Shown here piece after piece: positions 25,433 through 32,660 of a stretch of DNA of 64,000 bases. The stretch spans positions 22,399-86,398 of the forward strand of contig NZ_JAFCKP010000022.1 in the NCBI RefSeq assembly GCF_018130245.1, in the 5' to 3' direction. Within the stretch, counting starts at the first letter, position 1. Every line of letters begins with the position of its first letter. The stretch comes from Bradyrhizobium sp. SZCCT0231. GTDB taxonomy: Bacteria > Pseudomonadota > Alphaproteobacteria > Rhizobiales > Xanthobacteraceae. The notes beneath the pieces were generated by a model. It ran no database searches and was not told the origin of the DNA. It saw nothing but the letters and a program-made list of their open reading frames with translations. The position numbers were made by a program, and so were the translations under genes.

Positions 25433-26192
25433 ACCCTTGCTCCGCGTCGAAAAGCTGGTGCGCCGCTTCGGCGGCATCATCGCGACCGACAACGTCTCGC
25501 TCGACGTCGCCAGCGGCGAACTGCATGCCATCATCGGTCCGAACGGCGCCGGCAAGACCACGCTGATCAGCCAGCTCACCGGACATCTCGCGCCGCATTC
25601 CGGCAGCGTCTCGCTGGCGGGGCGCGACATCACATATCTGCCGGCCTATCGCCGCTGCGCGCTGGGGCTTGCCCGCTCGTTCCAGATCACCTCGCTGCTG
25701 CTCGACTTCACCGCCGCAGACAATGTCGCGCTGGCGGCACAGGCGCATGCCGGCACCTCGTTCCGCTTCTTCGCCAACGCGCGCAAGGAGAAGGGCCTGC
25801 GCGATGCCGCCCACGCCGCGCTCGATCGCGTCGGTCTCGCCCATCGCGCCGATGTCGTGGTGAACCGGCTCAGCCATGGCGAGCGGCGCGAGCTCGAGCT
25901 TGCGGTCGCGCTCGCAAGCAAGCCGAAGCTGCTGCTGCTCGATGAGCCGATGGCCGGCCTCGGCGTCACCGAATCCCAGCGCATGGTGAAGCTGCTCCAG
26001 GAGCTGCGGAAAGAAGTCTCGATCGTGCTGGTCGAGCACGACATGCCGGCGGTGTTCGCGCTGGCCGACCGCATCTCGGTGCTGGTCTATGGCCGCGTCA
26101 TCGCCTCCGGCGATCCGGCCGCCATCCGCCAGAACGAGGACGTCAAGCGCGCCTATCTCGGCGATCAGCACGTGGTGACGCATCATGGCTGA
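25425..26192 (+). CDS. livG: ABC transporter ATPase, LivG-type (box-associated importer)
   Basis: A 255-residue ATPase with Walker A GPNGAGKTT, signature LSHGERRELE and Walker B LLLLDEPMAG. It uses a GTG start with GGGAGGG upstream and overlaps both neighbours by 8 bp. Confidence 0.88.
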   Translation: MAEPLLRVEKLVRRFGGIIATDNVSLDVASGELHAIIGPNGAGKTTLISQLTGHLAPHSGSVSLAGRDITYLPAYRRCALGLARSFQITSLLLDFTAADNVALAAQAHAGTSFRFFANARKEKGLRDAAHAALDRVGLAHRADVVVNRLSHGERRELELAVALASKPKLLLLDEPMAGLGVTESQRMVKLLQELRKEVSIVLVEHDMPAVFALADRISVLVYGRVIASGDPAAIRQNEDVKRAYLGDQHVVTHHG

Positions 26193-26898
26193 CACGCTGC
26201 TCGACGTCGACGGCATCGAGACCTGCTACGGCCTGTCCCAGGTGCTGTTCGGCCTGTCGCTGTCGATCAAGCCGGGCGAGATGGTCTCGCTGATGGGCCG
26301 CAACGGCATGGGCAAGACCACCACCATCCGCTCCATCATGGGCCTGACGCCGGCGCGCGCAGGCAGCATCCGCTTCGCTGGCGGCGAGGTGCGGCAGCTT
26401 CCGTCCTACAGAATTGCAAAGCTCGGCGTCGGCCTCGTTCCCGAGGGACGCCAGATCTTCCCGAACCTCACCGTGCGCGAAAACCTGGTCGCGGCCGCGG
26501 CGGATCGCTTCAACAGCAATAATCCCTGGACACTCGCCGCAATCTACGTGCTGTTCCCGCGCCTTGCCGAGCGTGCGTCCAATATGGGCAACCAGCTTTC
26601 CGGCGGCGAGCAGCAGATGCTCGCGATCGGCCGCGCGCTGATGACGAACCCAAAGCTCCTGATCCTGGATGAGGCGACCGAAGGCCTCGCGCCCCTGATC
26701 CGCGAGGAGATCTGGAGCTGCCTGTCGCTGCTCAAGAGCCGGGGACAGTCGATCCTGGTCGTCGACAAGAACGTCGACCACCTCGCCCGCATCTGCGATC
26801 GCCACTACATCATCGAGCGCGGCAGAACCGTGTGGAGCGGCACATCGAACGAGCTGATGGCCGAGCCGGACTTGCAGCACAAGTATCTCGGTATTTGA
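26185..26898 (+). CDS. livF: ABC transporter ATPase, LivF-type (box-associated importer)
   Basis: A 237-residue ATPase with Walker A GRNGMGKTT, signature LSGGEQQ and Walker B LLILDEATEG. GLVPEGRQIFPNLTVRENL is the LivF hallmark. It ends the operon; a palindromic repeat follows within 20 bp. Confidence 0.88.
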   Translation: MADTLLDVDGIETCYGLSQVLFGLSLSIKPGEMVSLMGRNGMGKTTTIRSIMGLTPARAGSIRFAGGEVRQLPSYRIAKLGVGLVPEGRQIFPNLTVRENLVAAAADRFNSNNPWTLAAIYVLFPRLAERASNMGNQLSGGEQQMLAIGRALMTNPKLLILDEATEGLAPLIREEIWSCLSLLKSRGQSILVVDKNVDHLARICDRHYIIERGRTVWSGTSNELMAEPDLQHKYLGI

Positions 26899-26916
26899 GC
26901 CCCGCTCCAGCAGCGT

Positions 26917-27032
26917 CGTCATTGCGAGCCAACCGGTCCGCGCAAAGCGCGGCCCGATGACAGGCTCCGCGAAGCAATCCAGGCTGCCGCGGCGAAAAGA
27001 TTCTGTATTGCTTCGCTGCGCTCGCAATGACG
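26917..27032. repeat. Intergenic palindromic repeat, family TCATTGCGAG (copy 2)
   Basis: It begins CGTCATTGCGAGCC and ends CGCTCGCAATGACG, with inner GAAGCAATCC / TATTGCTTCG arms. It lies between two convergent genes. Confidence 0.8.
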
Positions 27033-27052
27033 GAAGAGATAGATGTGATCTC

Positions 27053-27415
27053 TTACCAATAAATTCCGTGCCGGTGCAGCTCGCGGATCACGCGCGCCTC
27101 GGTCGAGGGTTGGCGGCGTTTCGGCTTGGCCGTCCCGGTCGTGCTGGCCACCGGCGCAACAGTTGGTTGGGTGGGGGCCGTCGCGGCTGGCGCTGGCGTT
27201 GCCGGAGCGGTTGCGACTGACGTTGAAGCCGGTGCCGTCGTCGCCGTCTGCACGTTTGGCGCCGGAGCCTGGGTCGCCTGCGGTGACGCCGTCCCCGGCT
27301 GCTCGACGGTCCGTTGACTAGCATCGGTTGCCGCGAGGCTCAGGCTCCGCGAACCGCCGGCGTAAGCCCCGGTTGCGAGCAGCGACATCGCTGCGATCAG
27401 GATCAGCTTGTGCAT
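27053..27415 (-). CDS. Small secreted Ala/Pro/Thr-rich hypothetical protein
   Basis: A 120-residue protein with a signal peptide (MHKLILIAAMSLLATGAYAG), a low-complexity Ala/Pro/Thr/Gln linker of ~70 residues, then a basic tail KPKRRQPSTEARVIRELHRH ending in GIYW. The tail looks like the conserved part and the linker like a spacer. GAGGGG precedes the chosen Met; the frame's earlier Mets lack a signal sequence. No function is known to me. Confidence 0.65.
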   Translation of the reverse strand: MHKLILIAAMSLLATGAYAGGSRSLSLAATDASQRTVEQPGTASPQATQAPAPNVQTATTAPASTSVATAPATPAPAATAPTQPTVAPVASTTGTAKPKRRQPSTEARVIRELHRHGIYW

Positions 27416-27962
27416 GACACCCCTCATCATCTGGTCAATCCGTCTTACCTATTGTGCACGCACCGGCGGCTAACGCGTGAAGCGATGCGTCCCGATCTCG
27501 ATCAGGGTAGCCCGGCAGGACAGGCGATAGATCAGGCTGAACAATTGACCCCACATGACCGAACTCCATTGTTGATCATCAGCTGACTTATAGACCGCGC
27601 GCCTTTCCGGCGTTTTTCTCGGCATGGAGAAAATGGCTTCGTTCGGTACCGGCCCGATGTCATCGGAACAGTCCCGATGAAGTCGCCTCACAGGCGTGTG
27701 AGCGAGGCATCGGGTTCCTGGCGACACCACCTGGAATAGTCACGCTGCCTCCGGAGCACGCCTATAATTGTATCCGGTGTCGTCGCGTCGACACGATCCA
27801 GCTGAAGTAGGTCAGCGCCGGCGCAGGAACTCGTCGACCGCTTCCTGCCGCTGTTGCGGGACGGCGCGGAGGCGGTGCGTTCGCAGCTTCTGTAGCTGCA
27901 TTCCCGCCGCATCGAAACTGGTGCTATAATGACTGCAAGTACAAGAGAATAGGGAGGACACC
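27416..27962. other. Gene-free stretch with the promoter of the PRC-barrel gene
   Basis: No convincing gene was found. Short frames at 27470-27730 and 27688-27912 (minus) lack ribosome sites and have arginine/serine-biased shadow composition. GCAGCT-TCTGT-AGCTGC (27883-27899) is a small perfect dyad ahead of the promoter below. Confidence 0.4.
27922..27930 (+). promoter_or_regulatory. Extended -10 promoter of the PRC-barrel gene
   Basis: TGCTATAAT matches the extended -10 consensus TGnTATAAT exactly. It predicts a transcript start near 27937, 26 bp before the ATG, with AGGGAGG between. No clear -35 is visible. Confidence 0.5.
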
Positions 27963-28295
27963 ATGAACCACACCATGGTTCCCAGTGATCGCGTGGAGCA
28001 CGTCGCCGTCTACGGACGCGACGGCACGAAGCTCGGCACGATCGAGCGACTGATGCTGGACAAGATGAGCGGAACGGTCGCCTACGCCGTGATCAAGACC
28101 GGCGGGCTGCTCGGTACGCGTCACCATTACCCTCTCCAGTGGAGCGCGCTGAAATACGATTCAAACCGCCAGGCGTTCCAGACCGAGCTGACGCTGGACG
28201 AGCTCAGCAGCGGCCCGTGCGAGTTCGATGGCGACGCGTTCGACTGGGGCGACCGCTCGCGGCCGCACCCGCATCCGCATTACTGGTCGATCTAG
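27963..28295 (+). CDS. PRC-barrel domain protein
   Basis: A 110-residue protein with one PRC-barrel: VYGRDGTKLGTIERLMLDKM and AYAVIKTGGLLGTRHHYPLQ form the beta-barrel core. The tail is histidine/proline-rich (RPHPHPHYWSI). Such single-domain proteins are common in rhizobia and are often stress-linked; no enzyme activity is expected. AGGGAGG precedes the ATG. Confidence 0.8.
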   Translation: MNHTMVPSDRVEHVAVYGRDGTKLGTIERLMLDKMSGTVAYAVIKTGGLLGTRHHYPLQWSALKYDSNRQAFQTELTLDELSSGPCEFDGDAFDWGDRSRPHPHPHYWSI

Positions 28296-28330
28296 CTGCG
28301 TCGGAAGTATCTACGCCCCGGTAAGCAGCG

Positions 28331-28726
28331 TCACGGCCGGTTGCGCATCCAATCGGCAAGACCGGACAGCGCCCTGTCGAGATCCTGCCGCGCGGCGCTG
28401 TCTGTCACCGTCTCCTCCAGCGCTCCACGCATGCAGAGCATCCACGCATCGCGCTCGGCATCACCGATGGCAAAGCCGATGTGCCGCTGCCGCAATCGCG
28501 GATGGCCCTTCTCGGGGGAATAGAGCTTCGGGCCGCCCGTCCATTCGGTGAGATAGCGCTTCAAGACGTCCCTGATCAGGCCGAGGTCGTCCGCATGCAT
28601 CGCGCGGACGACTTTCGCCTCCGGCAGCGTGTCCATGCGGTCGTAGAAGCGGTCGACCAGACGATCGATCGTGGCGCTGCCGCCGATCCGCTCGAACATG
28701 GAGATTGCGACGTCGCCATCGGTCAT
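28331..28726 (-). CDS. Group II (O-type) truncated haemoglobin
   Basis: A 131-residue 2-over-2 globin. Tyr28 (RFYDRM, position B10), the proximal His82 (RQRHIGFAI, F8) and Trp95 (AWMLCM, G8) are present, with the glycine-rich turn EWTGGPKLYS. It probably binds oxygen or nitric oxide. The start MTDGDVA is chosen because the upstream part of the frame runs into a palindromic repeat. Confidence 0.85.
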   Translation of the reverse strand: MTDGDVAISMFERIGGSATIDRLVDRFYDRMDTLPEAKVVRAMHADDLGLIRDVLKRYLTEWTGGPKLYSPEKGHPRLRQRHIGFAIGDAERDAWMLCMRGALEETVTDSAARQDLDRALSGLADWMRNRP

Positions 28727-28792
28727 CGTTGGTCCCAAGGATTTCTGTTGGGCCTGGATATAGTGACATCGCGGCGCGCCCACAAACTCCGC

Positions 28793-28956
28793 CGTCGTCC
28801 CGGACAAGCGAGCGTCAGCGAGCGCTGATCCGGGACCCATAACCACAGGAAGTTGTTTTGCGAAGATTCGTGGTTGCCAGCTCGCGCAACAGCTCCTCCC
28901 TGGGGGTGTGGGTCCCGGATCGGCGCGCGCTTGTGGCGCGCTTGTCCGGGACGACG
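28793..28956. repeat. Intergenic palindromic repeat, family GTCGTCCCGGACAAGCG (copy 1)
   Basis: The ends CGTCGTCCCGGACAAGCG and CGCTTGTCCGGGACGACG are perfect inverted copies. Inner arms are GATCCGGGACCCATA / TGTGGGTCCCGGATC. Three further copies occur in the window. Confidence 0.9.
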
Positions 28957-28976
28957 ATGGAGGGTGGTTCAACTAT

Positions 28977-29885
28977 CTACAGCGCCACGCTGCGCAGACC
29001 GAAGCTGCGGGCTTCATTCTGCAGCACCGGCCGCACCGCATCGATCAGGCGCGCAGCTGCGGCATCGACCGACAGCCCCGCTGTGTCCACCACCGCCGTC
29101 GCGCGCGAATATAGCGGCTCGCGGCTGAGCAGGATGTTGCGCAGCTCTGTCATCGCCGAGCGATCATCCGCCATCGGGCGCAGGTCGCCCTGGCGGCGCA
29201 CGCGCGCCATGTGCTCCTCGGGCTCGGCCTTCAGCCAGATCGTGTAGAACGAGGTCAGGACCCGGTCGAAGGTCAGCGGCTCGGAGACGATGCCGCCGCC
29301 GGTTGCCAGCACCATCAGCTCGTTGCGCGCGAGCAGCTGCTGCAGGGCCGCCTGCTCCATGCGGCGAAAGCCCTCCTGGCCGTACAGCGCGATGATCTCG
29401 GCGACCGAGAGCCCGTTTTGCTGCTCGACCTCCTTGTTGAGCTCGACGAAGCTCCAGCCGATCCTCTTCGCCAGCATCCTGCCGAGCGTGGACTTGCCGG
29501 CGCCGCGCAGGCCGATCAGCGCGATGCCGCAGAATGGGGCGCGCCGCGGCGCGGAGGCGATGCCCCCAGTGAGCAGATCCTTGGCCTGTGCGATCTGCGC
29601 CGGCGTCGCCTTGCGCAAGAGGTCGCGAAACATCTGCCAGTCCGGCGTCGGATCGGCGCTAGGCAGCAGGTCTTCGAGATGCGCGCCCATCGCGTCGGAG
29701 ACGCGGCGCAGCAGCACGATCGAGACATTGCCCTTGCCGCTCTCGAGCTGCGCGATGTAGCGCTCCGAAATCCCTGACACCTTGGCGAGCACTTTGCGCG
29801 ACATGCCGCGCAGCGCGCGCATGGTGCGCACGCGCTGGCCGAGTTGTTCGAGGAAGCGAGATTCGGCGTCGGGACTTTCGGTCAT
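28977..29885 (-). CDS. boxR: BoxR: benzoyl-CoA-responsive repressor (HTH plus shikimate-kinase-like domain)
   Basis: A 302-residue two-domain regulator. Residues ~15-75 form an XRE-type helix-turn-helix (SRKVLAKVSGISERYIAQLE). Residues ~118-290 are a shikimate-kinase-like fold with the P-loop GLRGAGKST at 125-133. This is the architecture of BzdR/BoxR, which repress benzoate genes until benzoyl-CoA binds the kinase-like domain. It is divergent from benzoate-CoA ligase. Confidence 0.9.
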   Translation of the reverse strand: MTESPDAESRFLEQLGQRVRTMRALRGMSRKVLAKVSGISERYIAQLESGKGNVSIVLLRRVSDAMGAHLEDLLPSADPTPDWQMFRDLLRKATPAQIAQAKDLLTGGIASAPRRAPFCGIALIGLRGAGKSTLGRMLAKRIGWSFVELNKEVEQQNGLSVAEIIALYGQEGFRRMEQAALQQLLARNELMVLATGGGIVSEPLTFDRVLTSFYTIWLKAEPEEHMARVRRQGDLRPMADDRSAMTELRNILLSREPLYSRATAVVDTAGLSVDAAAARLIDAVRPVLQNEARSFGLRSVAL

Positions 29886-29920
29886 GAGCCTTCTTTACAG
29901 ATGTCCTGCGGCGCGTTTTA

Positions 29921-29941
29921 ATGAAACATAGTGCCTGCTGG
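29921..29941 (+). promoter_or_regulatory. Candidate BoxR operator in the boxR / benzoate-CoA ligase gap
   Basis: ATGAAACATAGTGCCTGCTG shares 17 of its first 20 bases with the boxC site at 32556. It lies 36 bp before the boxR start and 80 bp before the ligase start, so one bound protein could control both directions. Confidence 0.6.
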
Positions 29942-29974
29942 CATTGACAGCAAGCCGCCGCAGTGTCTTTCTAT

Positions 29975-29986
29975 GAATTATAATTC
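29975..29986. promoter_or_regulatory. AT-rich palindrome before benzoate-CoA ligase
   Basis: GAATTATAATTC is a perfect 12-bp palindrome that includes TATAAT on both strands, 15 bp before the ligase start and just ahead of its GGGGGAG ribosome site. It may be the -10 region of one or both divergent promoters; no well-spaced -35 was found. Confidence 0.35.
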
Positions 29987-30000
29987 TAAATTCGGGGGAG

Positions 30001-31548
30001 ATGTCTGTGAGCGAGGGATCCTATAACGCGGTGACCTGGCTGCTCGACCGTAACGTCGAGGAGGGCCGCGGTAGCAAGCTTGCCTTCGACGACACCGTCT
30101 CGCGGCTCACCTATGGCGAGCTCCAGCAACAGACCCGGCGCGCCGCCAACATGCTGCGCCGGCTCGGTGTCCGCCGCGAGGAGCGCGTGGCGATGATCAT
30201 GCTGGACACGGTCGATTTCCCGATCGTGTTCCTGGGCGCGATCCGCGCCGGCATCGTGCCGGTGCCGCTCAACACGCTGCTGACGGCGGACCAATACGCC
30301 TACATCCTCGCCGACTGCCGCGCGCGCGTGCTGTTCGTGTCCGAGGCGCTCTATCCCGTCATCAAGGACGTGGTCGGCCGCATGCCGGATCTCGAGCATG
30401 TCGTGGTGTCCGGCGCCAAGCAGAATGGCCACAAGCAGCTCGCCGAGGAGCTCTCAGGCGAGAGCGACCAATTCACCACTGCCGCGACGCATCCGGACGA
30501 ACCGGCGTTCTGGCTGTACTCGTCCGGCTCGACCGGCATGCCCAAGGGCGTGCGCCATCTGCATTCGAATTTGCAGGCGACTGCCGATACCTATGCGAAG
30601 CAGGTGCTCGGCATTCGCGAGAGCGACGTCTGTTTGTCGGCGGCAAAACTGTTCTTCGCCTATGGCCTCGGCAATGCGCTGACTTTCCCGATGTCGGTCG
30701 GCGCCAGCGTGATCCTCAACAGCGAGCGGCCGACGCCGGCGCGCATGTTCGACCTGATGAACCGCTACAATCCCTCGATCTTCTACGGCGTGCCGACGCT
30801 GTTCGCGGCCATGCTCAACGACGAGGCGATGAAGGCCGAGCGCGGCGGCAAAAACTTGCGCATCTGCACCTCGGCCGGCGAGGCGCTGCCGGAATCCGTC
30901 GGCAACAGCTGGAGGGCGCGGTTCGGCGTCGACATCCTCGACGGCGTCGGCTCGACCGAGCTGTTGCACATCTTCCTCTCGAACGCGCCCGGCGACATCA
31001 AATACGGCTCCTCCGGCAAGCCGGTGCCGGGCTATGCGGTACGGCTCGTCAATGAAGCCGGCCAGGACGTCGCCGACGGCGAGGTCGGCGAGCTCCTCGT
31101 CGATGCGCCCTCCGCCGGCGAGGGTTATTGGAATCAGCGCCACAAGAGCCGGCGCACCTTCGAGGGGCCGTGGACCCGCACCGGCGACAAATATGTTCGT
31201 GACGCGGACGGCCGTTACACCTTCTGCGGCCGCGCCGACGACATGTTCAAGGTCTCCGGCATCTGGGTTTCGCCCTTCGAGGTCGAGAGCGCATTGATCA
31301 CGCATCCGGCCGTCTTGGAGGCCGCCGTTGTCCCCGAGGCCGATCCGGAAGGATTGCTGAAGCCCAAGGCCTTCGTCGTGCTGCGGCCGGGCGCAACGAC
31401 GACGGACTTGCAGGAGATGCTGAAGGAGCACGTCAAGCAGAAGATCGGCCCGTGGAAGTATCCGCGCTGGATCGAAGTGGTGGAGTCGCTGCCGAAGACC
31501 GCGACGGGAAAGATCCAGCGGTTCAAGCTGCGGGAAGGGGCGCATTAG
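30001..31548 (+). CDS. bclA: Benzoate-CoA ligase
   Basis: A 515-residue ANL ligase forming benzoyl-CoA from benzoate, ATP and CoA, the entry step of the box pathway. The phosphate loop LYSSGSTGMPKG, the motif DGVGSTELLHIF, the hinge GRADDMFKVSGIW and the C-terminal lysine in KTATGKIQRFKLR are visible; they match the benzoate-CoA ligase group. GGGGGAG precedes the ATG. It faces boxR, with a candidate BoxR site between. Confidence 0.9.
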   Translation: MSVSEGSYNAVTWLLDRNVEEGRGSKLAFDDTVSRLTYGELQQQTRRAANMLRRLGVRREERVAMIMLDTVDFPIVFLGAIRAGIVPVPLNTLLTADQYAYILADCRARVLFVSEALYPVIKDVVGRMPDLEHVVVSGAKQNGHKQLAEELSGESDQFTTAATHPDEPAFWLYSSGSTGMPKGVRHLHSNLQATADTYAKQVLGIRESDVCLSAAKLFFAYGLGNALTFPMSVGASVILNSERPTPARMFDLMNRYNPSIFYGVPTLFAAMLNDEAMKAERGGKNLRICTSAGEALPESVGNSWRARFGVDILDGVGSTELLHIFLSNAPGDIKYGSSGKPVPGYAVRLVNEAGQDVADGEVGELLVDAPSAGEGYWNQRHKSRRTFEGPWTRTGDKYVRDADGRYTFCGRADDMFKVSGIWVSPFEVESALITHPAVLEAAVVPEADPEGLLKPKAFVVLRPGATTTDLQEMLKEHVKQKIGPWKYPRWIEVVESLPKTATGKIQRFKLREGAH

Positions 31549-31568
31549 TTGGCCACGTGCAACAGGCC

Positions 31569-31692
31569 GTCATGGCCGGGCTTGACCCGGCCATCCACGC
31601 GCGGCCACGCATGAGCAAAGACGTGGATGCCCGGGCCTTCGCCTCGCCGAAGCGGCTTCGGCCGCGCAGGCGGGTCAAGCCCCGGGCATGAC
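31569..31692. repeat. Intergenic palindromic repeat, family GTCATGGCCGGG (copy 2)
   Basis: GTCATGGCCGGGCTTGACCC is mirrored by GGGTCAAGCCCCGGGCATGAC, with an inner CGAAGCGGCTTCG hairpin. It separates the ligase from the hydrolase gene on the same strand. Confidence 0.8.
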
Positions 31693-31715
31693 GATCGAGA
31701 GAGAAGAGCGCAGAA

Positions 31716-32534
31716 ATGACCAACCTCACCCCCACCGGCTTTCTCAGCGTCAACGGCGCCAGCCTCGAATACAAATGGCTCGCGCCGCAATCTGCCGACG
31801 CCGCGACCATCGTCATGCTCCACGAAGGCCTCGGCTCCGTCGGCCTCTGGGGCGACTTCGCGGAGAAGCTCCAGCAAGCCACGGGCGCGGGCATCTTCGT
31901 CTACTCGCGCGCAGGCTACGGCCAGTCCAGTCCGGTCGCGCTGCCGCGGCCGCTCGATTACATGCATCGCGAGGCGCTGGACGTGCTGCCGAAGCTGCTC
32001 GACATGATCGGCTTCAAGCGCGGTCTCCTGCTCGGCCATTCCGACGGCGCCTCGATCGCGACGATCTATGCCGGGGCGCATCAGGATCATCGCCTGAACG
32101 GTCTCGTGCTGATCGCGCCGCATTTCATCGTCGAGGACATCTCGATCAAGTCGATCGCCGCGATCAAGACGACGTTCGAGACCACGGATCTCAAGACAAA
32201 GCTGGTGCGCTGGCACAAGGACGTCGACAACGCCTTCTACGGCTGGAACGGCGCCTGGCTCGATCCGAAATTCCGCGATTGGGACATCTCGGAATACCTC
32301 GCCTATATCCGCGTCCCCATCATGGTCGTGCAGGGCGAGGACGACCAATATGGCACCCTGCGCCAGGTCGAGATCGCGCAGGAGGAGTGTTACTGCCCGG
32401 TCGATCTGAAGATCATTTCAGGCGCGGGACATTCTCCGCATCGTGAAGCGCCCGGGCCGACGCTCGAGGCGGTCGAGCAATTCGCACGAGCGGCCCTGCG
32501 CGACGATCAGGGCCTGCAGGGACGCGCCGCATGA
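31716..32534 (+). CDS. Alpha/beta hydrolase in the box cluster
   Basis: A 272-residue alpha/beta-hydrolase. The nucleophile elbow GHSDGAS (Ser109), oxyanion region HEGLGS, acid EDDQYG and base GAGHSP give a complete triad. Hydrolases of this sort are often found in box clusters and may act on CoA or lactone intermediates, but no precise reaction is known to me. It lies between the ligase and boxC. Confidence 0.8.
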   Translation: MTNLTPTGFLSVNGASLEYKWLAPQSADAATIVMLHEGLGSVGLWGDFAEKLQQATGAGIFVYSRAGYGQSSPVALPRPLDYMHREALDVLPKLLDMIGFKRGLLLGHSDGASIATIYAGAHQDHRLNGLVLIAPHFIVEDISIKSIAAIKTTFETTDLKTKLVRWHKDVDNAFYGWNGAWLDPKFRDWDISEYLAYIRVPIMVVQGEDDQYGTLRQVEIAQEECYCPVDLKIISGAGHSPHREAPGPTLEAVEQFARAALRDDQGLQGRAA

Positions 32535-32555
32535 CGGCGGCGCAGAATGGTTGCC

Positions 32556-32576
32556 ATGAAACAAAGTGCATGCTGT
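32556..32576 (+). promoter_or_regulatory. Candidate BoxR operator 1 upstream of boxC
   Basis: ATGAAACAAAGTGCATGCTG matches the sites before the importer (23416) and the ligase (29921) and contains the TGCA core. It is 105 bp before the boxC start. Confidence 0.65.
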
Positions 32577-32604
32577 GACTGTTAAGGGCTAGACTTGCTC
32601 TAAA

Positions 32605-32624
32605 AGATGCACTATTGTGCATCT
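32605..32624. promoter_or_regulatory. Candidate BoxR operator 2 upstream of boxC (perfect TGCA palindrome)
   Basis: AGATGCAC-TATT-GTGCATCT is a perfect 8-bp inverted repeat built on TGCAC/GTGCA. It lies 36 bp before the start of boxC, over the likely promoter. Confidence 0.65.
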
Positions 32625-32660
32625 AACGCTCAAGCCAAAACACATAATCAGGGATGACCC

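Noticed and set aside
27470-27912. Two short minus frames in the 27.4-27.9 kb gap
   Set aside because: No ribosome sites, atypical composition, no recognisable features.
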